Shown: piece by piece, positions 22,290 to 32,703 of the stretch | Position numbering within the stretch: position 1 is the stretch's first letter | Layout: the number at the start of each line of letters is the position of its first letter | Source of the DNA: Schoenoplectus triqueter | Taxonomy: Eukaryota; Streptophyta; Magnoliopsida; Poales; Cyperaceae | Assembly: GCA_964058805.1 (NCBI GenBank) | Contig: CAXKVV010002144.1 | Location: forward strand, 186,001 to 250,000 | DNA: 64,000 nt | Reading direction: 5' to 3' | Notes under the pieces: model-generated | Databases searched by the model: none | Seen by the model: only the letters and a program-made list of their open reading frames with translations | What the model was told of the DNA's origin: nothing | Made by a program: the position numbers and the translations under genes

Positions 22290-24690
22290 TAGCAGTGAAA
22301 AACTTTTCTTTTGAGAAGATCTTAATGATCATGTTGGCACAGTTAGAGGGGAGTTTGAAAGGGTACATGAAGGTTTTGGATATAGCGAACAAAATCAAGA
22401 GGGAGAAGATATCTTGAACTTCACTATAGTTTACGACCTTATGGTAGCGAACATTTTCTTTAGAAAGAAAATTTCTCATTTAATTACTTTCAACAGTGGC
22501 CAACACTCGAGCCAGATCGATTTTGTCCTGATTAGAATGGAGAAGAGATCGAACTACATGGATTGTAAGGTTATATCTGGCGAGTGTGTTGCCACACAAC
22601 CAAATTTTTGGTGCTTGTTTTTCGTTTTCAGGTATGCTTCTGGCGGGATAGAGCCATGAAAATCACGAGAACGAAGTGATAGAAGTTCAAAGGGACGTTT
22701 CTCAGGTGTTTAATAATAAAGTTATTGCAGAACGACTGTGGAACAAAGGTAACGATGTGGATAATATGTGGAAATAGATGGCGACTCACATTCGGAATAT
22801 GACTATATAGGTGTTTGGAGTAACTAGAGAAATAAATGTAAACCTAAAGACACTTGATGGTGGAATGATGATGTACAAAAGACAATCAATGAGAAAAAAA
22901 AATGCCACAAATGTTTACATCACAACAGGAGTGATGAAAATGTATAAAAGTACAAAGAAGTCAGAAGAAAAACGCAAAAAAAATTGTGAGCGAAGTAAGG
23001 GGACGGGCATATGCGGAATTGTATCGGAAATTAGATATGAAAGAGGGTGAAAATGATGTCTATAAGATGGCTAAACTTCGAGAAAAGAAGATAAGAGACT
23101 TCAACCAAGTTAAATGTATTAAGGATGAGGCTGATAGATTTTTGGTGAAGGATGATGAAATTAAGAACAGATGGAAAGAATACTTCGACAAGTTATTCAA
23201 CGACGACAGTGAGAAAATCGCGATCGAGTTGGACGACTTAGTTGACACCAACAGGCGATTTGTTCAGAGAATTCAAGAGTCTGAGGTGAAAGAAGTTTTA
23301 AAAAATATGAAAACAGGTAAGATATTACAACCTGATGGCATCCCGATTGAGGTATGAAGATGTCTTAGAGATATAGCAATAGTGTGACTCACTAAGCTAT
23401 TTAATATCATTTTTCAGTCCAATAAGATGCTTGATGAGTAGAGAAGAAGTATGTTAATATCAATCTTCAAGAATGGAGGAGATATTCAAAGTTGTACTAA
23501 TTACAGAGGAATTAAGCTTATGAGTCATATCATGAACCTTTGGGAGAGAGTGATCGAGCATCGTTTAAGAAAAATGACAATTGTTTCTAAAAATCAGTTT
23601 GGTTATATGTCTGGGAGGTCCACCATTGAGGCGATTTTCTTGATGAGACAAATTATGGAGAGACATCGGGAACAGGACCTACATATGATATTTATTGATC
23701 TAGAGAGCGTATGATAAAATACCAAGACATATCATGCCAACAAAGTACGTTACCCTTATTAAGGATATGTATAAAAATTTTGTGACGGGCGAGTCTGATG
23801 CATTTCCTATTAAGATTGGATTATATCAATGGTCATCATTGAGTTCATATATTTTTCACCTTAGTGATGGGTGAGATCACAAATGACATACAAGAAGATA
23901 TTCCTTGGTGTATGCTCTTTGCTGATGATGTGGTGTTGATTGACGAGAGCAGAATTGGAGTCAATCAGAAACTAGAGTTGTGGAGACAAACTTTAGAATC
24001 GAAAGATTTTAAACTTAGTAGGACCAAAACCGAATATATGAGATGTTGGTTCAGCAGGGAAAACTTAGATGATGAAGATGCTAGTTTTGATGGATGAATA
24101 GTATCCATGAATGACACATTTTGGTATTTGGGATCGATGTTGCAGAGTGACAGAGAGATCGATGAAGATGTTAGTCATAGAATAAGAGCCGGATGGATGA
24201 AATAGAGACAAGCATCTGGTATTCTCTGTGACGAGAAAGTCCAAAACAAACTAAAAAACAAGTTCTACAGGACAACGATTAGACCCGCAATGATGCATAG
24301 CGCAGAATGTTATGCTACAAAAGGACAACACATTCAGAAGATGAGTGTAGCTGAAATGCGGATGTTGCGTTGGATATGTAACCACACAAGGAAAGATCGA
24401 ATCAGAAATGACGATATTCGGGATAAACTTGGGGTGACACCAATTTAAGAGAAGCTAGTCCAACATCATTTGCGATGGTTTGGTCATATCCAACCAATGC
24501 CTCCTGAAGCATCAGTACGCAGTGGTATTCTAAGTCGTCCTGAAAACACAAAAAGAGAAAGAGATCGACCGAGGCTGACATAGGAGGAAACAATAAAAAG
24601 AGATTTGAAGGAATGAAATATGTCCAAAGAGCTTATTTTGGATAGCGGTGCTTAGAAGATGACGATTCATGTACCTGAACCATGATTTAG
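22290..24690 (+). mobile_element. Degenerate LINE (non-LTR retrotransposon), 5'-truncated
   Basis: Several frames on the plus strand give, in order: the end of an endonuclease domain (GFGYSEQNQEGEDILNF, SGQHSSQIDFVLIR, 22360-22580); a linker; and reverse transcriptase pieces (MKTGKILQPDGIPIEV at about 23310; TNYRGIKLMS at about 23500; NQFGYMSGRSTIEAIFLMRQ at about 23595; MIFIDLE at about 23690; MLFADDVVLID with the FADD core at about 23910). A C-terminal tail ending in HHLRWFGH (about 24470) follows. This order is typical of plant LINEs. Many frameshifts and stops make it dead. It lies between exon 3 and the HMGPL exon of the LEW1-like gene. Confidence 0.85.
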
Positions 24691-24719
24691 GAGTTAGAAT
24701 CTAGTACTAGAGTTATAGA

Positions 24720-24888
24720 CTTCAAGTTTTTAGATTTTTAGGATTTTAGGATTTAGAATTTAGAAATAGGTTTTAGAAATAGAGGTTTAAAAATAGATAT
24801 TTAGGATTTTACAATTTAGAATTTAAAAATAAGTTTTAAAAATAGAATTTTAGGATTTAAAAATAGATTTTATGATAAAGATTTATTA

Positions 24889-24923
<35 letters not shown>

Positions 24924-24985
24924 GCATATTATTTGCATTATCATCATTATTAGTATCATTATTACTCTAAACCCTAAACCCTTTG
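24720..24985. repeat. Simple repeats: TTAGGATTT run, (TTA)n and short telomere-like run
   Basis: 24720-24870 repeats TTTAGGATTTAGAATTTAGAAATAG-like units. 24889-24923 is an (ATT)n microsatellite. CTCTAAACCCTAAACCC near 24965-24980 is two telomere-type units. They sit directly behind the LINE and may be its tail or later slippage. Confidence 0.75.
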
Positions 24986-25550
24986 GCAAGGGTACAGTGT
25001 AAGCTCATGTGGTTCATTCTATTTATGTAGTTTGGTACCACTGTTTGTGTAATTTCTGTTTATGTTATTGATATTTTCTCTAGTGTTGAATTATGACGTT
25101 ACTTTAATGCAACTTTTGTCTTGTTTCAGGCATATGGGCCCACTGAGTTACATGAAACATAGTAGTTTAGTAAAAGTCTTTCATGATTTCTCTAATAAGC
25201 ACCAAATTTATGGTAAAATACTTTTATACATAATATTTTTTACATTTTTCATTTTCTTTGAAGCCTGGAAGAAGTATAAATTTGAAAGTGCATATGCATA
25301 ATTGGTATCAGTGGGCACGTGCATCTGGTACAATGTATGCAGCATCAATCATTTATAATTTTAGCTGAAACCTTTCCCTAATCGCTGTATTTAAAAGATA
25401 TTTCTTAGTATACTGAATTCTGTGTTTCAAAGAGTGCCAAGCATAGTTTACCAGTGATTTGTACCCCTCCAATTTAAGAAACATGCTGTCCTCTTTTAAG
25501 TTCTTATAAAGCATTGATCTTCTATTAATTATTTTGTGTCAGGTAAATGA

Positions 25551-26747
25551 ATTGTTGCTGCTCAAATAACTGCACTGAAGAATTTTTGGGCTTGTTACAC
25601 TGCATCTTTGTCTCTATTAAATTTAGTAAACTAATTTAAATGTATCAGATTTGTACCCCTCCAATTCCCTGATAGGAAATAAAATCTGTAGTTCTCTCTT
25701 GCTCATTGGTTGTTAGTTAAGATTCTTTATACTCAAGTGTAGCAAGATGAATACGAGAATTGAGGAAAGATAAAACCATTTTTTGGGAAATTATTGCTAT
25801 TCCTCATTGGGATGTTGTTTTTGTAATATTATTGATGGCTTGGAGAGTTGATTATGCAAGTCGAATAAGTTAACTCGCGAAGATGGTACCTTGTTTTACT
25901 ACTTAATTTGTCGTTACTTGGTACAGTGTAGCAGTGTACTAGTAAAGTGAATGTGAGCTTCAGCTTTCACCTAGCCGAAGTTTCGGGAGTTTTAATTCAG
26001 TGGTCACAAAAAATGATAAATTATCAGCAAGATAATATTATTCTTTTGATTTATTTTATCTATAAAAAGCAAATTGAAAATATCTAAAATTTCGTAACAG
26101 ATACTTGGCCCGAACGTGTCAAGATCAACTGTTCAAAGTTGTGATTGAATCCTAATCCTACTGTTTTTGTTAGATTGGGTTCACGAACATAAACATTCTT
26201 AAATTTATAAACTCATATTTAGAGATCCTCAGTACCTTTGCTCAAACAGCATATCGAATTTGTTTCTGAATTTGGCAACATTGTTTTAATTTGCTTTCAG
26301 CTGTGAAGTTTTCATCACTCAATTATGTACGAGAATGGCATCTTGATGAGAAAATGGGAGAATTTTTGTTTCGCTCGTTGCAACTTAACTTGAAAAAATA
26401 TGCCAATAGCAATGAAATAAACTATAGACAAAATTATGTTTGTTTATGCAAAATACATTTAACAGTGCCTTCTCTTTCTCCAAATGTAACTTATTTCTTT
26501 TGTTCTTTATTTATTTATTTTAAAAAATGACATTTAGCATGAGAAAATTCTGAAGCCCGTTGTAACAACAAGAGAAACTTTACCCTGCTTCTCTTTTTCT
26601 TCTTCAAAAACTTTATTCCAAATAAATTGATGTAGGACATTAGAAATAAAATCCATTAAATATCATTTTCATAAGATAAACTACATTTTTACGTTGACTC
26701 GCTACGTCCAACGTAACTCTCATCTTTTCTCCTGAGAAACCACACGG
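25551..26747. other. Spacer without recognised gene
   Basis: No supported gene. A small ORF at 26290-26530 begins after a possible splice acceptor (CTTTCAG) but has no family match that I know. Confidence 0.4.
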
Positions 26748-26756
26748 GCAGAGTTC

Positions 26757-27271
26757 CAGTTTTTTTTTTGTATATAATAATTATAATAATTATATTATTA
26801 ATAATAAAAGTGATAAAAGTAAAATTTGAAATCTATAAATGGCAGTGCTTCACTGGCAATGGCGCAGAGCAAACGCGCCACTACCAGTAGCGTCTTTGTA
26901 TAAAACAATGTAAACTGGCGCGTTTGTTCTTGCTCATCCTGATCACGATCCATTATCGTTGGATTAACATTATTACTGTCGATCAACCACTAAAGACGTC
27001 ACTGTCTCGATCAACCACTAAAGAAGCCACTGACAGTGACGTGTTTACAAAGACGGCACTGTCAGTGGCGTGTTTACTTAAAAACTTAACTGTCAGTGGC
27101 GCGTTTATTTAAAGACGTCACTATCAGTGACGCATTTACTTAAAGACGTCACTGGCAGTGGCACGTTTGCTCTGCGCCACTATCAGTGGCGTGCTGCCAT
27201 TCGTAAATTTCCAATTTTATTTTTATCACTCTTATTATTAATAATATAATTATTATATACAAAAAAATGTG
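26757..27271. mobile_element. Foldback MITE, MULE-like, 515 bp, with palindrome array
   Basis: Long inverted arms: 26757-26860 (CAGTTTTTTTTTTGTATATAAT..., then TAATAATAAAAGTGATAAAA) pair with about 27180-27271. A perfect 9-bp duplication GCAGAGTTC lies at 26748-26756 and 27272-27280, the length typical of Mutator-like elements. The middle holds about eight versions of CACTG-N-CAGTG with GCG(T/C)GTTTA(C/T)TTAAAGACGT spacers of about 34 bp. No coding capacity. A relative lies at 32220-32609. Confidence 0.85.
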
Positions 27272-27599
27272 GCAGAGTTCTTACCCCGCTTCTCTTTACT
27301 GAACAAAATCACCCGTTATTCCAATGAGAAAAACAGTCATGTTATTCCAATTTTAACTGTGGGATTTTTACAAACGAATCAAATTTGTTAAAAAAGGCCT
27401 CTTAAACTCAAAACTATATGGATATGATTCCTCCGTTTTGATCTATCTGGATTAGAATACAGGTTCAGATCAAAAGTCACTGCTTTCATTGCTTTCTAAA
27501 AGTGTTACATAACCAAATATTCTCCATACCACGAGACATCCAGACATAACAATAAATCATGAAATGACATAATATGATTATTATTTTTGTAGTTAAAAT

Positions 27600-28138
27600 T
27601 AGTGCTGCAAATGAGTTGAGTTCCAATGAGCTGAGTTTAGCTCAAATTTGTCTCGTAAAAATACTAGTCGAGTTCAGTCGAGCTCATAAAATGTCTCGTA
27701 AAAATACTAGTCGAGTTCAGTCGAGCTCATAAAAATACTAGTCAAGTTTGTCTCGTCACTATTCGAGCTAGCTCGTGAGTCGACTCACGAACTAATGCAT
27801 GTGTGTTGACTCGGTTTTTAACACACCTACAAACTATAAGACTGATAAATCTACAAAATTGATATGAGAATTGATACAAAATTGATATATCAACAAACTA
27901 TGTTTTCAATGAAATATTTATTGCACTTATTAAATGGATGGACTGACAAAAAAATATAAAGTTGGATATACGAGTCGAGTTAGGGTTCGATGGAAAAAAT
28001 AAATATATAAATTATTATTATTTGAGCCGAGTCGAGTCATGAGTCGATCCGATTCCAACTCTAACTCAACTCATTAACTACGAACCAAATTAACTTGAGT
28101 CAAATTAGCTCGAGCCCAAACTTTTTTTTACAACCCTA
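27600..28138. mobile_element. hAT MITE, 539 bp
   Basis: Imperfect terminal repeats TAGTGCTGCAAA and (from the other end) TAGGGTTGTAAA match at 9 of 12 bases. The 8-bp flanking duplication GTTAAAAT is perfect (27592-27599 and 28139-28146). The interior has GAGTCGAGTTCAGTCGAGCTC repeats near one end and matching sequence near the other. No coding sequence. Confidence 0.85.
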
Positions 28139-28312
28139 GTTAAAATACAGCAGTCTGTGCAACTAAAAGACCATCATCATGTCAGATATTCATACGGTTA
28201 TAATATTTTTGCTTTAACGAATACAATCAAATGAATCAACGGGGCATCAAGTCACATATTACGCACAGAATAAAATAATTATTTATCAATCACATACACG
28301 ACAACTATAGAC

Positions 28313-28816
28313 TAGGGCCGAAAACGAATCAAATTCGATCGAATTCATTGATGTTTGAGTTTGATTTGAAATTATTTCGAACTAAATCGAACTCGAGCTA
28401 AATTGAACTCGAATTGAAAATGAACTCTAAATGAACTTAATTATTCTATTTTTATATTTATTTTTATATTATCATAAATAACTAGAACTAAAATAATTAA
28501 TATTTTATTAATTTTATATTAAAATTAAAAAATTAACTAATATTTTTTAATTTAATAATAAATTAATAATATCATATTAATTTTATAATAAAATAATTAT
28601 CTATTACTTATATTATTGATTAAATAGTTAAAAATAAATGCAAATAACTACATATCGAACTACTACGAATCGAACTCGAATTAGTTCATTAAAAAAATTA
28701 TCGAACCAAACTCAAATCGAACTATCAAAAAAGTCTAATCGAAAGAACCGAACTCAAACTAAAATCAAATCGAATACCGAACGAATTATGAATTACAAAC
28801 TTTTCTTACGGCTCTA
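28313..28816. mobile_element. hAT MITE, 504 bp
   Basis: Ends TAGGGCCGAAA and (complement of the other end) TAGAGCCGTAA. The 8-bp flanks CTATAGAC (28305-28312) and GTATGGAC (28817-28824) agree at 6 of 8 bases. Inside, TCGAACTCGAA-type repeats flank an AT-rich core. No coding sequence. It lies 174 bp from the MITE before it. Confidence 0.7.
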
Positions 28817-28824
28817 GTATGGAC

Positions 28825-30851
28825 ACTCTTGCGAAGGTTTATGCACTTCGAACGTATTAGAGCATTTGCTTAATAACAATCTTATAACATACCTGTTTCG
28901 ATTGTTCATTCAGAGCAAATGCACATTAAACACTAAACATTTTAGAAGAGGCTTCTTTAAGATTCGTATATGATTCCGATGAAAATCCACATCACATTAT
29001 GACAGAAAAGTTGTGACCGGAGATTTGATCATATGAATTCTATATGTTGACATATTTTACATAGACTGTTAATGATATTTTTTTGACCGTTTATCCGATC
29101 CGTTTCATATCTAATAAGATGAATATAAATAAAATTATTTTCGTTAGGTCATCAGATATGAGTATGAATAAAAAAAATCCTTATCTACCGTTACTCATTT
29201 GTTACCTAAAATTTTTAATGAATAAATGTAAAGTACGGATAAATAAAATTTTAATAGACATAGATAAAATATGAGTAAAGAAAACTTTAATGAGTTTGAA
29301 TTTAAAAATATAATTTACTCATATTCTAACCTACCCATTGAACTTTACGCCCTATATTGATGTTCATAATCCCATTCAATTCGGATACTTCTAATTTTTC
29401 TTTTGCCGATCGTCAATACATGCATAGTACACGCCAACAAGACCTGAAACTCAAAATAACAGCTTCTGCAGTAATGCCCCTAGACATCTGTTTCGGTTTG
29501 GCGCAGCTCCCATCCGCAACAGCAATGAAGAATAGGATAAAAAAATTGTTTTCTAATAATAAAACACTGTTATCCGAGATTGATTTTCTTAAGGACAACG
29601 CTCTTTTGAGGGCTAAACTCACAAGTTTAAGAGCTGAGAAAAGTTTTAATCAAAATTTCTCCTTATTAATGCTCTGCCAGATATCATGATATAATGTTCA
29701 ATCAATCCATTAGTAGGAACGTGAAAACATACAAAAAGTGTACATTGAATTTTTTTATCAAGATATTTTGCAGATCTTGTTATAGTATAAATTATAAAAT
29801 TTTCATTGCTTATAGGTATCAATTATTTAACCCAATCCGAATACATGATTCAAAAATAAATGAATCAAATATAAATCTTTTTTTTTTAAATCCGAATCAA
29901 ACCTGAAAAAATTAATTATATTTTTTAAAATAATTTTATAATTAAATTCAATTAAATCTTAAATATTTTAATTATATACTAATTATAAATTAATTAATAT
30001 TTAATTATATAAATTAATATAATAATAATTCATAAATATTTAATTATTTCATACAAATCAAGTTGACCCTTAACCTAGTCAAATTATATAAGAATCAAAA
30101 CTTTTTGATCCAATTAAAATAAAATCAGGTTAAAATAAAACCAATAAAATAATAAAATAATAATAATCAAATCCAAACCCAACACATTAACATCACTACT
30201 TATAATCCGATGGTCAACTAGTCATGTAGAAATGACAATGAAATTGTATATAAATAAAAAAATGTTGATAGTATTCACCAAAACATATAAATTTAAATAG
30301 GTAGACAAGATGGATATAAAAAAATAAATGAAGAACTCATGAACCATATATATAGTCAAATTAAATTATTCAGATTTTATTAATATAAAAAATGGAATTC
30401 TAATATAATATCACATTTAGCTAGAAAAATTGAAATGTTACTGTCCATAAACTAAATTAGAATGTTTAAATAACTTAATTTCTGAAGAAATCTTACCAGA
30501 TATGCAAGGGTCATATAATTGACATGAATAATATCTGATCTCAATATCCTAAACTAAGCATTCAAATTAACGCTTCCCTTTTCTTATTTACAATTTCATC
30601 TGAATTGTTTTCTATTTATAATTTCTGCTTTTTTTTTCTTTTTGTCAATCCACGGTCACAGTTATGCTTCATTTACACCTCTACACTTTACCCAGCAAGA
30701 CCAATTTAATACATCTGCATACACACATAAAAGGAAATCCCCAAACACTGGAGAAACTTTAATCTGGAAGCCTGACTAATTACGAATTGGAAAACAAAAA
30801 TGTAAAATATTACTGTCGCCGATTGCACGAGAATTTGACCAGATCATATGA
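28825..30851. other. AT-rich spacer
   Basis: No supported gene. 29.8-30.2 kb has Asn/Ile-coding AT-rich repeats and a possible further MITE (about 29,812-30,200) whose target duplication does not agree well. A 110-codon ORF at 29357-29689 has no recognised motif. Confidence 0.4.
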
Positions 30852-30934
30852 CAAGGCATCAGTAAATAAGCGGAGTATTTTGTCTACACGGTTTGATTCT
30901 GTGTGTAGGATAAGAAACTTACATCATAGCCTTG
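30852..30934 (-). ncRNA. C/D-box snoRNA, predicted guide for 25S rRNA near U48
   Basis: On the minus strand a 6-bp terminal stem CAAGGC/GCCTTG (30934-30929 with 30857-30852) encloses C box ATGATGT (30927-30921) and D box CTGA (30862-30859). The sequence before the D box, CTCCGCTTATT, is complementary over 11 bases to AATAAGCGGAG, found near the 5' end of plant 25S rRNA. The fifth base before the D box faces the U of CAAUAAG, about position 48 by my count from memory, a site I recall as 2'-O-methylated in plants. It would act in the nucleolus with fibrillarin. It is probably processed from a longer minus-strand transcript shared with the U43-like RNA. Confidence 0.75.
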
Positions 30935-31220
30935 GAAAAATCGAGCCCTACTTTCAAAATGAAGATCAAAAGAAAACAATAACAATCCAACTTGGAATAT
31001 CCAAAGAAATTTCGGTCGGTCCATTTGACTCCGTTGCAACAGCGATTGCTATGCAACAGGTTGGTAAGACAACGTTTACCTATATGCACCCGTTTTATCC
31101 CTCCGGATGATGTCAATAAGCATCCGAAAGGAGGGTAACAAGTGCAGAAAAAGACGAGAAAATAAGAAACTAAGTTGAGTAAATAAAAATAAGAGAAACT
31201 CAGATAGATGCATATGTTAA

Positions 31221-31272
31221 TCAGAGATAAAATCTCATACGTCCAGACATAGAAATTTAGCATCTTCATCAT
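31221..31272 (-). ncRNA. Possible further C/D-box snoRNA (orphan)
   Basis: Minus strand: perfect C box ATGATGA (31272-31266) and D box CTGA (31224-31221), or an alternative D box at 31203-31200. The flanks form no strong terminal stem, and I recognise no rRNA match for the guide regions. It lies between two better snoRNAs, which is the only support beyond the boxes. Confidence 0.3.
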
Positions 31273-31335
31273 AGTCAATTAATCCAAAACCATAACGAAT
31301 GCAAAGAGAAAATAAACACAAACTATATTTTTGTC

Positions 31336-31422
31336 TCAGGCGCATTCCTCGTGGAGGAAGCGAGTTGCAGACAATCAACACGGCATCAGATTCTGACCGC
31401 CCGTCTGCTTAGATCTCGTCAT
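31336..31422 (-). ncRNA. U43-like C/D-box snoRNA (18S rRNA guide)
   Basis: Minus strand: C-like box ATGACGA (31422-31416, one mismatch to ATGATGA), then the guide GACGGGCGGT (31405-31396) followed at once by a D'-like CAGA. Next comes TTGATTGTC, which I recall as a conserved block after the guide in U43, and a final D box CTGA (31339-31336). The guide is complementary to ACCGCCCGTC near the 3' end of 18S rRNA. With CAGA as D' box, the fifth base points at the C of ACCGC, the U43 target in animals and snR70 target in yeast. I found no strong terminal stem. Confidence 0.65.
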
Positions 31423-31509
31423 CGAAACATCAATTTTGAATAAAAGAGAGACCCAGTACTGTCTTTAAAATCTCAAACAAGAATAAGGAAATACCTGCGT
31501 GCGGAGGAA

Positions 31510-31640
31510 TGAGGCGGCCGGGTTATTTCTGGCTCTCGTATATATAGTGTTTTTTTTAACCCTAGATTGAAGTTCTCCGTCGGCCTGTTATAGATATGCT
31601 ATAATTACATTTTTTTTCTCCTCACAGTCGGCCCATTAAT
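31510..31640 (-). promoter_or_regulatory. Promoter of the snoRNA cluster: site II, telo-box, TATA
   Basis: On the minus strand the order is TAATGGGCC (site II type, 31638-31630), TAGGGTT (telo-box, 31564-31558), then TATATATA (31546-31539). Transcription would start near 31,510. Site II plus telo-box is the known layout of plant ribosomal-protein and snoRNA promoters. A short leader with a possible donor CGCAG|GTATTT follows before the U43-like RNA. Confidence 0.65.
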
Positions 31641-32210
31641 GATTGTTTGAGATTTCCGTCTATTCCCACTAGAAATGGTCCATTAGTTCATCACAAATAA
31701 AAAGAAACGAACAGGCCTTAGTTCAAAGTAGTGAACGAGTTGCAATCTATCGTCTGAATTTTAGGAACCGCAGTCTTTGCGAGATCTCCGTAAGGAAATC
31801 TGAACATTTTGTTTTAATTAAGACCGATGTGAAAAAGTTTAAACATGAATTGTGATGTACGAGGTGTTTATTATTGCTAAATTAAAACCATTAATTGAAG
31901 ATCGGATAGATCACAATAAAAAAAACCGCACTTCGACAGAGAACTCTCTCCAGTGGATATTATTTCCTAAATTCTATGTTGACGGAATCAGATTACATAC
32001 AACAGTTCGATTTAACAACATTCTACTGATACAATACATTATACAAATTTTATATAAAACATTATCTTAATTCGATACTGTATCGGAAGAAGTTTAATAC
32101 AAACAAAATGAAATTATTTCAATTTTGATGAAATGCACTCCATGGAGGCCTTTAACAAACATAGGCGCTCACTGTGAAACTAGTGCTTGAATTATTATTC
32201 GTATGATTCC
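31641..32210. other. Spacer without recognised gene
   Basis: No supported coding region; small ORFs lack known motifs. Confidence 0.4.
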
Positions 32211-32219
32211 ACCAAACCA

Positions 32220-32609
32220 CAGTTTTTAGTAATAATAAGTTTTAGTAAATTAATATTATTAAAAATAAGAGTGAGAAATGTAAAATTTCAAATATACGAA
32301 TGGCAGCGCGTCACTGGCAGTGGTATGTTCACTGCGCGGTTCATTATTTTTACGAAACGCGTCACTGCCAGTGACGCGTTTGCTTATTATATATACAAAA
32401 TGCGCAATCACTTGCGCGGGGTTTGGACGAAACGCGCCACTGCCAGTGGCGCGTTTCCTAAAAATAATGAAACGTATCACTAGCAGTGGCGCGTTTCGTC
32501 CGCGTCACTGCCAGTGGCGCGCTGTCATTCATATATTTTTAAAATTATACGTTCTCACTCTAATTTTTAATAATATTAATTTAATAAAACTTTTTATTAC
32601 TAAAATCTG
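32220..32609. mobile_element. Foldback MITE, MULE-like, 390 bp, with long perfect palindromes
   Basis: Arms beginning CAGTTTTTAGTAATAATAAG (32220) and, from the other end, CAGATTTTAGTAATAAAAAG pair over about 90 bp. A perfect 9-bp duplication ACCAAACCA flanks it (32211-32219 and 32610-32618). The centre has five CACTG-N-CAGTG units. Two are long perfect palindromes: 32355-32381 (27 bp, arms AAACGCGTCACTG) and 32429-32457 (29 bp, arms GAAACGCGCCACTG). It belongs with 26757-27271. Confidence 0.88.
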
Positions 32610-32703
32610 ACCAAACCATGAGTTGAAGTTGAAATGTCACCATCATATCAGTAGTACTGAACTACAGACCTCGTAGTTCTTATCATTGAAATCAAACAAC
32701 AAA

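Larger units (their letters stand above)
20648..25550 (+). pseudogene. LEW1: LEW1/NUS1-like cis-prenyltransferase subunit gene, one exon not found
   Basis: Plant LEW1 (homologue of NUS1/Nogo-B receptor) partners dehydrodolichyl diphosphate synthase in the ER to make dolichol. Exon 1 (20648-20936) encodes a hydrophobic N-terminal segment (about residues 5-35), then LDRLQHLAVVIDSEEA and VKYVILYDIEG. Exon 2 (21818-21885) gives VLKKSNIGGPECAVIG. Exon 3 (21968-22169) gives FGMTVEVISYADGKEAAAKAANYL...LKAVG. A later exon (25130-25212) encodes HMGPLSYMKHSSLVKVFHDFSNKHQIYG, and 25543-25550 can supply the last codons (GK, stop). All these junctions have GT-AG sites. Relatives have about 30 residues (EPDLLLVYGP..HLGFPAWRLRYTEI) between exon 3 and the HMGPL exon; I see no such exon. 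Exon 3 ends in phase 1 and the HMGPL exon starts in phase 2, so direct splicing shifts the frame. A LINE occupies the gap. A 5' untranslated exon may lie near 20040-20248. Confidence 0.7.

Noticed and set aside
29357..29689. 110-codon plus-strand ORF with a weak coiled-coil look
   Set aside because: No recognised family, AT-rich context, no splice or promoter support.
29812..30200. Possible further hAT MITE
   Set aside because: The ends resemble TAGGTATCAAT and TAGTGATGTTAAT, but no 8-bp target duplication agrees.
30787..31110. 107-codon plus-strand ORF
   Set aside because: It lies antisense to a snoRNA with good boxes and stem, and has no protein family signal.
31083..31128. Hairpin CCCTCC..GGATG / CATCC..GGAGGG followed by ATAAAA, H/ACA-like
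   Set aside because: No second hairpin with an ACA end could be found, so an H/ACA snoRNA is not supported.
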